The notes: generated by a model not told the origin, from the letters alone. Shown: positions 16,405 through 25,850, numbered from the stretch's first letter. The stretch: DNA of 64,000 nt from JASLBX01 sp035762665 (GCA_035762665.1 DASTNZ010000144.1:1-64000); one strand, 5' to 3'. Numbers and translations are program-made.

Positions 16405-16762
16405 CGACGCCCTCCCACAGCTGCTGTAGCCGGATGACAATGACGGGCACGGTCAGCGCGGCAACCATGAGGACGGCGGTGCCCCATCGGCTCTTCTCGG
16501 CGAGGGCCCAGAACAGTCCGAGCGGAAGCACCAGCACCGACACCACCAGGTATGCGATGAACACGCCCAGCTGATCCGGTGCACCTTCTACGGCCAGCAA
16601 GATGACTGCGGCGACGACCTGGACCAGCAGCAGCAACTCCACGACTCCTGCGCCGATGACATGCGGCTCGCGCGGAATCTGGTTGCGGACAAGGGCATAC
16701 AGGCACCACGCGGCGTAGGCCAGCGATGCGGCGATCACCACGTAGGCGACGACATCAAGCAC
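16397..16762 (-). CDS. small membrane protein, unknown function
   Basis: 121 residues with four hydrophobic segments covering most of its length (about 3-22, 38-58, 66-84, 95-112). The GTG at 16762 is chosen because the hydrophobic protein begins there; the longer frame upstream is Arg/Ser-rich shadow sequence. Only a weak AGGGTG precedes it. It overlaps the following membrane gene by 8 bases. The intergenic space to the divergent helicase gene is 127 bases. Confidence 0.65.
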   Translation of the reverse strand: MLDVVAYVVIAASLAYAAWCLYALVRNQIPREPHVIGAGVVELLLLVQVVAAVILLAVEGAPDQLGVFIAYLVVSVLVLPLGLFWALAEKSRWGTAVLMVAALTVPVIVIRLQQLWEGVGG

Positions 16763-16889
16763 GGCGCAACACCCTAGCCCCGACGCCGGTGAGCGGGAGA
16801 GCCAGCAGCTCGTCGACCAGGACGGCGAGCTTGAGCATGCGCGCCATCCTGCCTGGCCTGGACCCGGCGTGCGCGGGTAGGGTCCGGCC

Positions 16890-19766
16890 GTGACCGCCTC
16901 CCACCGCCAGCTCGCCGATGATCTCGCGGCCATGGCGTGGCCAGGCCGGCTGCGCCGCCAGCAAGCTGAGGCTCTGGACGCCCTCGCAGGCACCTGGCAC
17001 GACGGCGGGCGGCGAGCATGGCTGGCGTTACCCCCGGGGGCAGGTAAGACGCTGGTGGGCCTGGAGGCAGCCCGGCGGCTTGGCCGCCGGACAGTCATCT
17101 TCGGGCCGAATACCGCGATCCAGGTTCAGTGGATAAGTGAATGGGCGGCGTTCACGCCCGCCCAGGTCCCGATCAGCGGCGATCGCTCCCTGCGCACTCC
17201 GCTCACCGCGCTGACCTACCAGTCCCTTGCCGTGTTCGACCCCGATGCAGAGGTGGATGAGGATGGCCACGAGACGATCGCGGCCGCCGGGCCGCTCCGG
17301 GGCTCCGGACTGCTTGCCCGCCTGCACGCCAATGGCCGGTCGCTCGTCGATGCGCTGCACTACGCCGGCCCGATCACGCTCGTTCTCGACGAGGCACACC
17401 ACCTACTGGAGATCTGGGGTGCACTGCTCGCGGAGCTGCTGGACCTGCTGCCCGACGCGTACGTCATCGGGCTCACCGCCACTCCGCCGCAGACGCTCAC
17501 AGCCGACCAAGCCGAGCAGGTGGATCGCCTGTTCGGTCACCCGATCTACCAGGCTTCGGTGCCGGGGCTGGTCCGTGACGGACATCTGGCGCCGTTCGCC
17601 GAGCTCGCTTATCTCGTCACTCCCACACCGCCGGAGGAGGACTGGCTCCACAGCGAGGCGGAGCGCTTCGCCGAACTGCGGACGGACCTAACCGAGCCGG
17701 GATTCGCCAACGTCGGGCTTTTCGAGTGGCTCGACGCTCGGCTTGTGACCCGCTCCGGCGAGCACGGGTCGCGGATCTCTTGGACCCATCTGGAGAAGAC
17801 TCGACCGGATCTGGCCAGGGCAGCTCTGCGGCTGCATGTGGCTGGGCTGCTCGGCCGGCCCGACGACGCCCGGATCCGCGAGGAGCACCGGCGCGAGCTC
17901 ACGCCCGAAGACTGGGTGGCGGTACTGGACGACTATCTCCGCGGGTTCCTGCAGCGGTCGGGCGATCCGCTCGACCAGCACGCCGCCGAGCGGATCCGGC
18001 TGGCTCTGCCATCCCTGGGCTACCGCGTGACGAAGCAAGGCATCCGCGCCGGCCGCTCGCCGGTGGATCGCGTCCTCGCCCGGAGCGAGGCGAAGACGCA
18101 TGCCGCCGTGGAGATCGCAGCGTGGGTAGCGGCCACGCTGGACAGCAAGCTGAGGGTGCTGGTGCTGTGCGACCATGAGCACGCGTCAGCGACCCTACCT
18201 GCGCGGCTTGTCGGCGTCCTCGACCCGGACGCTGGCTCGGCTCGGTTGATGCTCGAGAACCTTGCTGCCGATCCACGCACGGCCACCCTGAATCCAATGC
18301 TCATCACCGGCCGGACGGTCGCGGCGCCGGGCGCGACGGCCCGTGAGTTCGCCAGCTGGGCCGCGGGCGCGATCGATCTGGAACCGATCGACCCGATCAC
18401 CACCGGGATCGTCCCGATCTCCGGCTCCTGGACGAGCCGGGCATGGGTTCGCCTGGTCACCCAGTACTTCGAGTCCGGCCACTGCCAAGCGCTGGTGGGG
18501 ACCCGCGGGCTGCTCGGCGAGGGGTGGAACGCGCCGAGCGTCAACACGTTGATCGATCTCACCACCGCCACGACTCCGACGGCAGTCGTCCAGACCCGCG
18601 GCCGGGCATTGCGCACCGATCCGGACTGGTCGGACAAGGTGGCCACCAACTGGTCCGTTGTCTGCGTCAGCGAGGAGCACCCGGGCGGGTCGGCGGACTG
18701 GAACAGGTTCGCCCGAAAGCACACCGGCTACCTGGCCGTCGACCACGCCGGTCAGATCATCGATGGGGTGGCCCACGTCGATGACCAGTTCTCGCCATAC
18801 GCGCCGCCAGCGTCCACCGGCTTCGACGCGGTAAACGCCCGCATGCTCGAGCGCAGCACACACCTGGGCCGGATCCGCGCGGCGTGGCGGGTCGGAGAGC
18901 CCTACGACGATCGCTTCGTCCACGAACTGCGGATACGAACTCAACGCAGCGGGCACCAACGGACGGAGTTAGCAGCACACCCGGCTCCGACGGCGCCGTC
19001 CGTCGTTCCTGCCCAGCGTGGCGTCCTTCCCTCGACCACCCTCGACGGACGGCGGCGGCACGCCTTCGACGAACGGCTCGCCAAACCCAACATGGCAGCG
19101 GTCATGGGGGCGCTTCTCGGCACGAGCGGCGTGGTCGGGGCCATTGCCAGTACCGCCGGCGGATCCGTCGCCACCGTCCTCGCGCTCCCGGCGGCTTTGC
19201 TCGCCGCAGGACTCACCTACCGCAACAGCCAAGCCGCATCGGCCGGCCGGCTGCTCGCCGACGCGGCTGCGCAACCTGCCGACCTCGAATCCATCGCCCG
19301 CGCTGTTGCGGACGGGCTGAAGCTCGCGTCCCTCTCGCCGGTGGGCAGCGAGAGTCTCCGGATCCAGCTCGATCCGGATGGTGTGTACCGCGCTGCTATG
19401 GGTGGCGTGAGTGCCGACGTTTCCCAAAAATTCGTGACGGCACTTGACGAGGCGCTGTCACCGATCGCGTCGCCGCGTTATGTCATCCCGCGGTACGTAT
19501 TGCCGCAGCCGGCCAACTTGCGCCGTGCCGGCCGGCGGCTGCTGAACGGCACTTCGGAACCGAACAGCGCCGTGTACCACGCCGTGCCGTCCGCGCTAGG
19601 GGTCAATGCCAAGCACGCCAGGTACTTTGAGCAGGCCTGGGCGCGGTGGGTCAGCAGTGCGACGGCCCTCTACACCGGCAGCCCGGAAGGAGCCGGCGTC
19701 CTGGCCGCGCAGCGCGGCCTTGACCCGTTCGATGTGACGACACTGCTGCGGGTCGCCTGGACGTGA
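16890..19766 (+). CDS. DEAH-box superfamily 2 helicase with C-terminal membrane hairpin
   Basis: 958 residues. The helicase core has Walker A LPPGAGKT (47-54), DEAH (168-171), LTATPP (195-200), motif V in GTRGLLGEGWNAPS (537-550) and motif VI QTRGRALR (568-575), like UvrB/type III restriction-type ATPases. A diverged insert lies between the two RecA folds (about 240-410). After about residue 735 two hydrophobic helices (735-776) are followed by a 180-residue unassigned domain. Membrane-anchored helicases are uncommon. It starts with GTG at 16890. The function is unknown; a defence or envelope-linked role would be speculation. Confidence 0.85.
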   Translation: MTASHRQLADDLAAMAWPGRLRRQQAEALDALAGTWHDGGRRAWLALPPGAGKTLVGLEAARRLGRRTVIFGPNTAIQVQWISEWAAFTPAQVPISGDRSLRTPLTALTYQSLAVFDPDAEVDEDGHETIAAAGPLRGSGLLARLHANGRSLVDALHYAGPITLVLDEAHHLLEIWGALLAELLDLLPDAYVIGLTATPPQTLTADQAEQVDRLFGHPIYQASVPGLVRDGHLAPFAELAYLVTPTPPEEDWLHSEAERFAELRTDLTEPGFANVGLFEWLDARLVTRSGEHGSRISWTHLEKTRPDLARAALRLHVAGLLGRPDDARIREEHRRELTPEDWVAVLDDYLRGFLQRSGDPLDQHAAERIRLALPSLGYRVTKQGIRAGRSPVDRVLARSEAKTHAAVEIAAWVAATLDSKLRVLVLCDHEHASATLPARLVGVLDPDAGSARLMLENLAADPRTATLNPMLITGRTVAAPGATAREFASWAAGAIDLEPIDPITTGIVPISGSWTSRAWVRLVTQYFESGHCQALVGTRGLLGEGWNAPSVNTLIDLTTATTPTAVVQTRGRALRTDPDWSDKVATNWSVVCVSEEHPGGSADWNRFARKHTGYLAVDHAGQIIDGVAHVDDQFSPYAPPASTGFDAVNARMLERSTHLGRIRAAWRVGEPYDDRFVHELRIRTQRSGHQRTELAAHPAPTAPSVVPAQRGVLPSTTLDGRRRHAFDERLAKPNMAAVMGALLGTSGVVGAIASTAGGSVATVLALPAALLAAGLTYRNSQAASAGRLLADAAAQPADLESIARAVADGLKLASLSPVGSESLRIQLDPDGVYRAAMGGVSADVSQKFVTALDEALSPIASPRYVIPRYVLPQPANLRRAGRRLLNGTSEPNSAVYHAVPSALGVNAKHARYFEQAWARWVSSATALYTGSPEGAGVLAAQRGLDPFDVTTLLRVAWT

Positions 19767-19817
19767 TCCAGACCAGACCACCGCACTGCGGTGTGTCACC
19801 GCCGTAGGGTTGAGCTC

Positions 19818-20801
19818 ATGACGCTGCCCACCTGGCGGGAGGCGATGGAGGACGCGCTCTACGGGCCGGACGGCTTCTTCCGCCGGGAGCGGCCGGGCGA
19901 TCACTTCCGGACGTCCGTGCACGCCAGTGACCTGTTCGCCATGGCGCTCGGCCTGCTGGCGGTTCGGTGTGGCATCCGCGCTGTGATCGACGTCGGGGCG
20001 GGCAGGGGTGAGTTTCTCTGGGCCCTGGCTCGGCAAGCACCGGCGCTCGACCTGCTCGGCGTCGAGCTCGCCCCGAGGCCGCCTGACCTCCCGGCCGCCA
20101 TCGAGTGGGCTCCGGAGGTCCCGGACGGCGTCGACCAGGCATTGATCATCGCCAACGAGTGGCTGGACAACATCCCCGTCGACGTTGTGGAGGTGGGCAG
20201 GGACGGGCGTCCACGGCTCCTCCACGTCGACCCAGCGAGCGGTGAGGAGACCCTCGGCACCCCCGTCGCAGGTGAGGATGCCCGCTGGCTGGACATCTGG
20301 TGGCCTCTTGACAGCGCGGAAACCGGAAGCCGAGCCGAGATCGGCCGCACGCGTGACCTCGCATGGGCCGGAGTGGTCGCACGGGTTCGGCATGGCGTGC
20401 TGATCGCGATCGACTACAGCCACCGCCGCGGCGACCGCCCGCCCCACGGAACGCTCACCGCCTACCAGGACGGCAGATCGGTACGGCCCGTTCCCGACGG
20501 CACACGAGACATCACCGCCCACGTCGCGCTCGATTCGTGCGCAGCCGCGGGTGAAGCCGCGGGAGCGTCCAGCACGGTCCTGATTTCGCAACGGCACGCG
20601 CTACGCCGCCTCGGAGTCGAGGCCGCGCTGCCCCCACTTGAGCTGGCCAGGAGCGACCCGCCGGCCTACGTCCAGGCCCTCTCCCGGGCGAGTGAAGCCG
20701 CCGAGCTGCTCGACAGTGCTGGGCTGGGCAGTTTCGAGTGGCTCATCCAGGCCGTGGGGACAGCAATTCCAGCCGTGTTCGCCTCCACGGCGCCTAGCTA
20801 A
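19818..20801 (+). CDS. MidA/NDUFAF7-type SAM-dependent methyltransferase
   Basis: 327 residues of the DUF185/MidA family. SAM-site motif VIDVGAGRGEFLWALA (about 57-72), then the family signature IIANEWLDNIPVDVVEV and a GTLTAYQDGR segment near the substrate site. Mitochondrial NDUFAF7 methylates one arginine of complex I subunit NDUFS2 (the NuoD homologue). A NuoD paralogue lies 2.1 kb downstream at 22925. The ATG at 19818 is preferred to a start 9 codons earlier. It runs into the convergent PH-domain gene, with a 4-base overlap of the stops. Confidence 0.85.
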   Translation: MTLPTWREAMEDALYGPDGFFRRERPGDHFRTSVHASDLFAMALGLLAVRCGIRAVIDVGAGRGEFLWALARQAPALDLLGVELAPRPPDLPAAIEWAPEVPDGVDQALIIANEWLDNIPVDVVEVGRDGRPRLLHVDPASGEETLGTPVAGEDARWLDIWWPLDSAETGSRAEIGRTRDLAWAGVVARVRHGVLIAIDYSHRRGDRPPHGTLTAYQDGRSVRPVPDGTRDITAHVALDSCAAAGEAAGASSTVLISQRHALRRLGVEAALPPLELARSDPPAYVQALSRASEAAELLDSAGLGSFEWLIQAVGTAIPAVFASTAPS

Positions 20802-22282
20802 CCGGGTCGGTTGGCGTTATCCGGTGAATCGTCCTCGTCAGCCTGAGGTGAATCAACGCCGTTCCCGGTCGCCCCGATCGAGCCAGCCCGGTCACCGGCA
20901 CCGTCACTCGCGCCATTACGCGGCGCGGCCATCCACTGCTCGGGTACGTCGACCCTCCTTGCCATCCGAGCACGGCTGGCCTGCGCTTCGAGGATCTCCC
21001 GGGCCTGCAACTCGGGCCGGTGCCGAATGACTGCATCGACCGGACCCGGCGTCGTGTCGACCGATACCGTGGCAAGCTTCAGCTTGCGCTGGAGTGGCCC
21101 CTGACTGAGCCGCACGCTCTGCGTCTTGGCGTGCGGCACGATCGTCAGGGTCCGGTGGAACACGCCCTCCCGGGCGACGATGACGCGATCGTCGGCTCCG
21201 TAGGCCAGCCGAATCCAACCAATCGGGCGCAGCCAAGCCGCCCGCCGCGGGGCGGGTTGGAGCGGGACGCTCGCCGGGTCGGCGCCGGGCAGCACCTGGC
21301 GGAGGACAGCTATCGCCTCGAGGTACGTCGCCACCGGCAGCAGGGTGGATGTCTGAGCTCCCGTGGAGCTTCCGGCGTAGCCCGCCACGTCGACGTCCAC
21401 CCGCACCCACCCCTTGATGCGCCAGAGCAACGGCTGGCGCATCGCGACACCTTGGATCCGGCCCGGCGGCACCGTCTGCGCCCGGGTGTCGAGCAAGCCC
21501 TTGCGGATCCGGAATCCGTCGGGTGACTCGGCCAGAGTGAAGCCGAAGTTGCGGCCCAGCTGGTACCACAGGGCAGCTCCAATCGCCAACACGGCCGGGA
21601 CGAGGCCCGACATGCCAGCGATCACGATCCCGCCCGATCCCGTGGCCACTACGACCGCGATGGCGACGAAAACGGCGACGCCGAACATGAACGCCCCGGA
21701 CAGAACGGTCGAGCCGATCAGCCGGTCGAGCGGCACCTCGTGGACCGGACGCTCCGGCGCCTCCGGCGTATCTGCGGAGATTCCGGCACTGCGGGCCAGC
21801 AGTTCTGCTCGCAACCGGACGGCATCGTCCGCCGACAGGTACGCCAGGGGCGCCTCGGACTCACCGCCACCGGCCACCTCCATCCGAAGCTCCGCAAGGC
21901 CCAGCAGTCGGCCGGCCAGCGGGCGAACGATATCCACTGCCTGCAACCGGTCCATCCGGACCCGCCGTGACCGTCGCTGAAAGATCCCGGAATCGATGCG
22001 CAGATCGCCACCATCGAAGCCGTACCGGGTGAACCACCAGGATGCGAACCCGACTCCGAAGCCGACGACGGCGACCACGGGAATGACGATGGCGAAACGG
22101 CGCGGATCTCCCGACGCAAGGGCGTTCTGGCTGCCGAAGACAACAGCCGCGGCAAGCCAGGCCCACCCCCGGAGCAACGGGGTCAGTGGATGAAGCCGCT
22201 GGAAGTGGGCTGGGGTGGGGTCGGCCGCGCCGCGAAACCCGGCGGCCGGTCGTCGCCCGTCGGGGCGCTCCTCGCCACTCAC
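20798..22282 (-). CDS. bacterial PH-domain membrane protein, YdbT type
   Basis: 494 residues. It has paired hydrophobic segments near the N-terminus (about 42-85) and around residues 200-245, and repeated bacterial pleckstrin-homology (bPH2, formerly DUF304) modules, for example RIDSGIFQRRSRRVRMDRLQAVDIVRPLAGRLLG and FRIRKGLLDTRAQTVPPGRIQG described by position about 95-130 and 268-290. It ends in a charged tail. It pairs with the smaller bPH2 protein upstream, as YdbS-YdbT do in Bacillus. Its exact role in the membrane is unknown. Confidence 0.88.
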   Translation of the reverse strand: MSGEERPDGRRPAAGFRGAADPTPAHFQRLHPLTPLLRGWAWLAAAVVFGSQNALASGDPRRFAIVIPVVAVVGFGVGFASWWFTRYGFDGGDLRIDSGIFQRRSRRVRMDRLQAVDIVRPLAGRLLGLAELRMEVAGGGESEAPLAYLSADDAVRLRAELLARSAGISADTPEAPERPVHEVPLDRLIGSTVLSGAFMFGVAVFVAIAVVVATGSGGIVIAGMSGLVPAVLAIGAALWYQLGRNFGFTLAESPDGFRIRKGLLDTRAQTVPPGRIQGVAMRQPLLWRIKGWVRVDVDVAGYAGSSTGAQTSTLLPVATYLEAIAVLRQVLPGADPASVPLQPAPRRAAWLRPIGWIRLAYGADDRVIVAREGVFHRTLTIVPHAKTQSVRLSQGPLQRKLKLATVSVDTTPGPVDAVIRHRPELQAREILEAQASRARMARRVDVPEQWMAAPRNGASDGAGDRAGSIGATGNGVDSPQADEDDSPDNANRPG

Positions 22283-22326
22283 GAGGGTGAGCGTAGCTCG
22301 CAGCCCCGCTGAGCGACGCCACCCGA

Positions 22327-22812
22327 TCAGAGTCCGGCAGCGCGGGCCTCGCCGAGCGCGGCCAGACGGTCCCGCAGCCGGGCGGCCTCATCGGGCGGCA
22401 GACCAGGTATCCGAGCGTCCGTCGCCGGCGATGCGGTGTGCAACTGGACGGTTGCGATACCCACGCGCCGCTCCAACGGGCCGGAGTTGACATCGACGAA
22501 CTGCATCCGCCCATACGGCACGACACTCAGCTTGCGGACCAGCACACCGTGCTTGACCAGCAGATCGTCGTCCCGCTCGGCATACCCCCACGCCCGCCAA
22601 TTACGGGGAATCAACCAGATTCCCCACACGAGTGCGATGAGCCCGATCGCGGCACCGATGCCAGTGATCCACCATGCGAACAGCGCTCCGGCGACGATCG
22701 ACACCACGATGAGCACGGCCACCCAGAACACCAGCATCGCGCGGCGGAGAGTCACGAGCGCCTTGGACACCGGCTGCCAAGCCTCTCCGGGCGGAGCGAA
22801 CACCTGATCCAC
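22327..22812 (-). CDS. bacterial PH-domain membrane protein, YdbS type
   Basis: 161 residues with two helices (about 27-48 and 50-68) followed by one bPH2 domain. The signature is LLVKHGVLVRKLSVVPYGRMQ, then VDVNSGPLERRVGIATVQL. The GTG at 22812 is chosen because the protein sequence before it does not resemble the family; the RBS is poor. It lies 44 bases upstream of its larger partner and is probably co-transcribed. The divergent nuoD-like gene starts 112 bases away. Confidence 0.85.
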   Translation of the reverse strand: MDQVFAPPGEAWQPVSKALVTLRRAMLVFWVAVLIVVSIVAGALFAWWITGIGAAIGLIALVWGIWLIPRNWRAWGYAERDDDLLVKHGVLVRKLSVVPYGRMQFVDVNSGPLERRVGIATVQLHTASPATDARIPGLPPDEAARLRDRLAALGEARAAGL

Positions 22813-22924
22813 ACCACGGAGGGTACGCAAAGCGGCGGATTTTCGCGGCGCCGTCGCCAGAGCGGTCGACCCAGAAAGTAAAATGATCTTCGCTACCAGC
22901 GGCCGGGATGGCAGACTCGGCACT

Positions 22925-24088
22925 GTGACGACCGAGACGACCGTCGGCATCGGCTCGGGAGCCGGCGAGCTTGCCACCACGGACATGGTCCTCAACATCG
23001 GGCCGCAGCATCCCGCAACGCACGGCGTTCTCCGGCTGAAACTCACGCTCGACGGCGAGCGCATCGTCGAGTGTGAGCCGATCATTGGCTATATGCACCG
23101 CGGCGCTGAAAAGCTCTTCGAGGTGCGCGACTACCGGCAGATCATCGTGCTGGCCAACCGGCATGACTGGCTGTCCGCCTTCGCCAACGAGCTCGGCGTT
23201 GTCCTCGCTGCGGAACGGATGCTAGGCATGGACGTCCCGGTACGGGCGGTCTGGGCGCGGACCTTGTTGGCGGAACTCAACCGGGTGTTGAACCACCTGA
23301 TGTTTCTCGGCTCGTACCCCCTCGAGGTGGGTGCGATCACACCGATCTTCTACGCGTTCCGCGAGCGTGAAACCCTGCAACAGGTCATGGAGGAGATCTC
23401 CGGCGGCCGGATGCACTTCATGTTCAACCGAGTCGGCGGTCTCAAGGAGGACCTACCGGCCGGCTGGCTCGACCGAGCCACTGACGCTGTCGCGGGGGTT
23501 CGCAGGCGGCTGCCGGCCATGCGCGACATGATCCTCGGAAACGAGATCTTCATCGCCCGTACGCGAGGCGTGGGTGTAGTCGACGCTGAGACGGTCCACG
23601 CGTACGGCGTGTCCGGCCCGATCGCCCGCGCGTCCGGGGTGGACTTCGACCTTCGGCGAGACGAGCCCTACCTGGCGTACGGCGAGCTGTTCCGTGACGG
23701 CGGGCCGGGACGGGTCGTGAGCCGGCAGGACGGCGACTGCTACGCCAGGTTCGACGTGCTGGCCGAGCAGGTCTCGGTGTCGCTCGAGTTGGCTGATCGG
23801 TGCATTGAGCAGCTGCGCTCGCTGCCGCGTGGGCCGATCAACGTCAAGCTGCCCAAGGTGCTGAAGGTGCCCGAGGGCCACACCTACGCCTGGACCGAGA
23901 ACCCGCTTGGGTTGAACGGTTACTACCTGGTCTCGCGCGGCGAGAAGACGCCGTGGCGGTTGAAACTGCGGTCGGCATCGTTCAACAACGTCGCCATGCT
24001 TCCAGAGCTGCTGCGCGGCTGCCTGATCGCCGACATGGTGGCGATCCTGGGCTCGACATTCTTTGTGGTCGGAGATATCGACAAGTAG
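22925..24088 (+). CDS. stand-alone NuoD-like subunit (complex I 49-kDa paralogue)
   Basis: 387 residues, homologous over its length to NADH-quinone oxidoreductase subunit D. It keeps GPQHPATHGVLRL (quinone-site His at 33) and GYMHRGAEKLFE (HRG Arg at 59). The position of the conserved quinone-binding Tyr (bovine Tyr108) is Trp82 in NRHDWLSA. No other nuo gene is in the window, so it is either an orphan or a subunit of an alternative complex. The GTG start at 22925 lacks a strong RBS. It converges on the DUF1684 gene, 6 bases away. Confidence 0.88.
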   Translation: MTTETTVGIGSGAGELATTDMVLNIGPQHPATHGVLRLKLTLDGERIVECEPIIGYMHRGAEKLFEVRDYRQIIVLANRHDWLSAFANELGVVLAAERMLGMDVPVRAVWARTLLAELNRVLNHLMFLGSYPLEVGAITPIFYAFRERETLQQVMEEISGGRMHFMFNRVGGLKEDLPAGWLDRATDAVAGVRRRLPAMRDMILGNEIFIARTRGVGVVDAETVHAYGVSGPIARASGVDFDLRRDEPYLAYGELFRDGGPGRVVSRQDGDCYARFDVLAEQVSVSLELADRCIEQLRSLPRGPINVKLPKVLKVPEGHTYAWTENPLGLNGYYLVSRGEKTPWRLKLRSASFNNVAMLPELLRGCLIADMVAILGSTFFVVGDIDK

Positions 24089-24094
24089 CTCCGA

Positions 24095-24733
24095 CTAGCT
24101 GGCCGACCTGATCAGCTCGCCCGCGTTGACCTCGACCGGCACCGTGTTGGCCGCCGCCGCGAGCGGGCACGTCCACGCGGGGCTGTACGCGCAGGACGGG
24201 TTGTAGGCGAAGTTGAGGTCGACGACCAGCTCACCGCCGAGCACATCACCGCCGAGGTCGGCGCCCTTGACCGTGTCGATCAGATAGCGGCCACCGCCGT
24301 ACGTCGCGTGCGGGCCGGAGGCGTCCTTGATCGGTACAAAGACGCCGCCCCCGTACGAATCGAGCCACCACACGGCCAGCTCTCCAACCCCTGGCACGTG
24401 GATCACGCCTGCCAGCTGGAACGGCACGAGACCGTCAGTTGCAGTCGCGACTTCCCATCGCCGCGGTGGTATGTCCGTGTCGACGGGCAGCGTGAACCGC
24501 AGCGCTGGATCGTACGGCGCGTACACCAATCCGCCGAAATGTGCCCTGTCACCACCCGGGATCGGAGACGCCGGATGCCGCGCGAACAGCTCATCGCGGG
24601 CCTGGCGCCAATGCACATGCGCCCTGAGCGGATCTGGGTCCGCCCGGACCTCGGCGTAGATCGCGTGGACCTGGCGACGCCAGTCGACGACGTCGAGTGG
24701 CGTCGCCAGGGCACCTTGTGCAGGCTCGCTCAG
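24095..24733 (-). CDS. DUF1684 protein, probable CTG start
   Basis: 212 residues if it begins at the CTG at 24733. DUF1684 proteins are of unknown function. The typical N-terminal DVVDWRRQVHAIYAEVR and ELFARHPASPI segments are followed by a beta-rich body with GGGRYLIDT and NFAYNPSCAYSPAWTCPLA. The first ATG/GTG/TTG in frame is GTG at 24616, which would delete the conserved first 39 residues. The CTG overlaps the upstream stop as CTGA, the same geometry as the GTGA overlaps elsewhere in this window. It is probably coupled to the betaine-transporter operon. Confidence 0.7.
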   Translation of the reverse strand: MSEPAQGALATPLDVVDWRRQVHAIYAEVRADPDPLRAHVHWRQARDELFARHPASPIPGGDRAHFGGLVYAPYDPALRFTLPVDTDIPPRRWEVATATDGLVPFQLAGVIHVPGVGELAVWWLDSYGGGVFVPIKDASGPHATYGGGRYLIDTVKGADLGGDVLGGELVVDLNFAYNPSCAYSPAWTCPLAAAANTVPVEVNAGELIRSAS

Positions 24734-25701
24734 AGCAAGCCCTGCTCTTCCAGGTAGTCGCGGGCCACGTCCGCAGGCAGCTCACGGTCGCGGTCGACGC
24801 GCGCGTTGAGCCCAGCCAGGTCCTCAGTGGTCAGCACGTCGGCCAGCTCGTTGAGCGCGTCAGCGACCGCCTGGTCGCCTGCGCTGTCGGCGTTGACCAC
24901 TGGCACCAGGTTGTCGGCCTGCTGCAACCCTTGGTCGTCCTCGAGAAGGACGAGTCCAAGATCAGCCAGCGTTCCGTCGGTGGTGGCGACCAGACCTAGG
25001 TCCGCGTCGCCATTGGCGACAGCCTCCTTGGTCTGCGGGCTGCTGAAGCCGAGCGGCAGCACCTCGGTGATGTCAAGTCCGTAGGTCTGCTCCAGGCCGG
25101 GCTGGCAGAACGGTCGGTCGGGGCATTCCTCGACAGCCGCCAAAACGATCGGCTGACCGAGGGCGCCCAGGTCGGAGAGCGTCGATACGCCATTGGCGTC
25201 GGCGAACTCCTGCGTGACCGCGAATCCGTTCTGGTCAGCTGCCTGGGCAGGCTCGAGTACGAGAAGCCCACGCTCCTCAGCCAACGGGCGCATCGCCTCG
25301 ACCGTCTCGGCGGCGTCGTTGGTGGCAATCGGGGAATCCGCCGGCGCGTCCGGGCCGTTGATCACCGAGTTGAGGTACTCGGCCATGGTCGCGGCGTACT
25401 CAGGCACCACGTCGATTTCGCCAGCCTCGAGGGCCTGGGCGTAGATCTCGCGGTTGTCTGCGGTCTGGATTTCAACGTCGTAGCCCGCCTCTTCCAGCAG
25501 AAGCACGTACATCTCCTGCATGATGTTCATCTCAGTGAAGTTGGCGCCGCCCACGGTCAGCGAGCCGGAGCCCGTTGCGGCGTCTTCGCCGCCGCCCGTC
25601 GCAGCGTCGTCACCACCGCCGTCATCGTCTCCACAGGCCGCGAGGGCCAGCGCGAGCCCGATCGCCGCGCCACCGATGGCAAGGGTTCGTCGTCTGTACA
25701 T
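24730..25701 (-). CDS. glycine betaine/choline ABC transporter substrate-binding lipoprotein
   Basis: 323 residues. A lipoprotein signal, MYRRRTLAIGGAAIG followed by LALAAC, puts the lipidated Cys near residue 22; a Gly/Asp/Ala-rich linker follows. The OpuAC-type domain starts LTVGGANFTEMNIMQEMY and includes AGEIDVVPEYAATMAEYLN. The ATG at 25701 matches the signal peptide. It is the extracellular binding component for compatible solutes in the OpuC/OsmF class. A 149-base gap separates it from the permease upstream. Confidence 0.9.
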   Translation of the reverse strand: MYRRRTLAIGGAAIGLALALAACGDDDGGGDDAATGGGEDAATGSGSLTVGGANFTEMNIMQEMYVLLLEEAGYDVEIQTADNREIYAQALEAGEIDVVPEYAATMAEYLNSVINGPDAPADSPIATNDAAETVEAMRPLAEERGLLVLEPAQAADQNGFAVTQEFADANGVSTLSDLGALGQPIVLAAVEECPDRPFCQPGLEQTYGLDITEVLPLGFSSPQTKEAVANGDADLGLVATTDGTLADLGLVLLEDDQGLQQADNLVPVVNADSAGDQAVADALNELADVLTTEDLAGLNARVDRDRELPADVARDYLEEQGLL

Positions 25702-25850
25702 GATCTGCGAAACCGCCCTTCTAGCGTCCGCCTTCTGTGTCCCGTGACCGGCCGGTTGCCGCCACGCGTGTCCGGCGGGCGCCACGGCGTGCCGCCCGCA
25801 TCCATCCGTAGTTAACTACGTCGCACCGACAATGCTTTCCGTTACACCGA

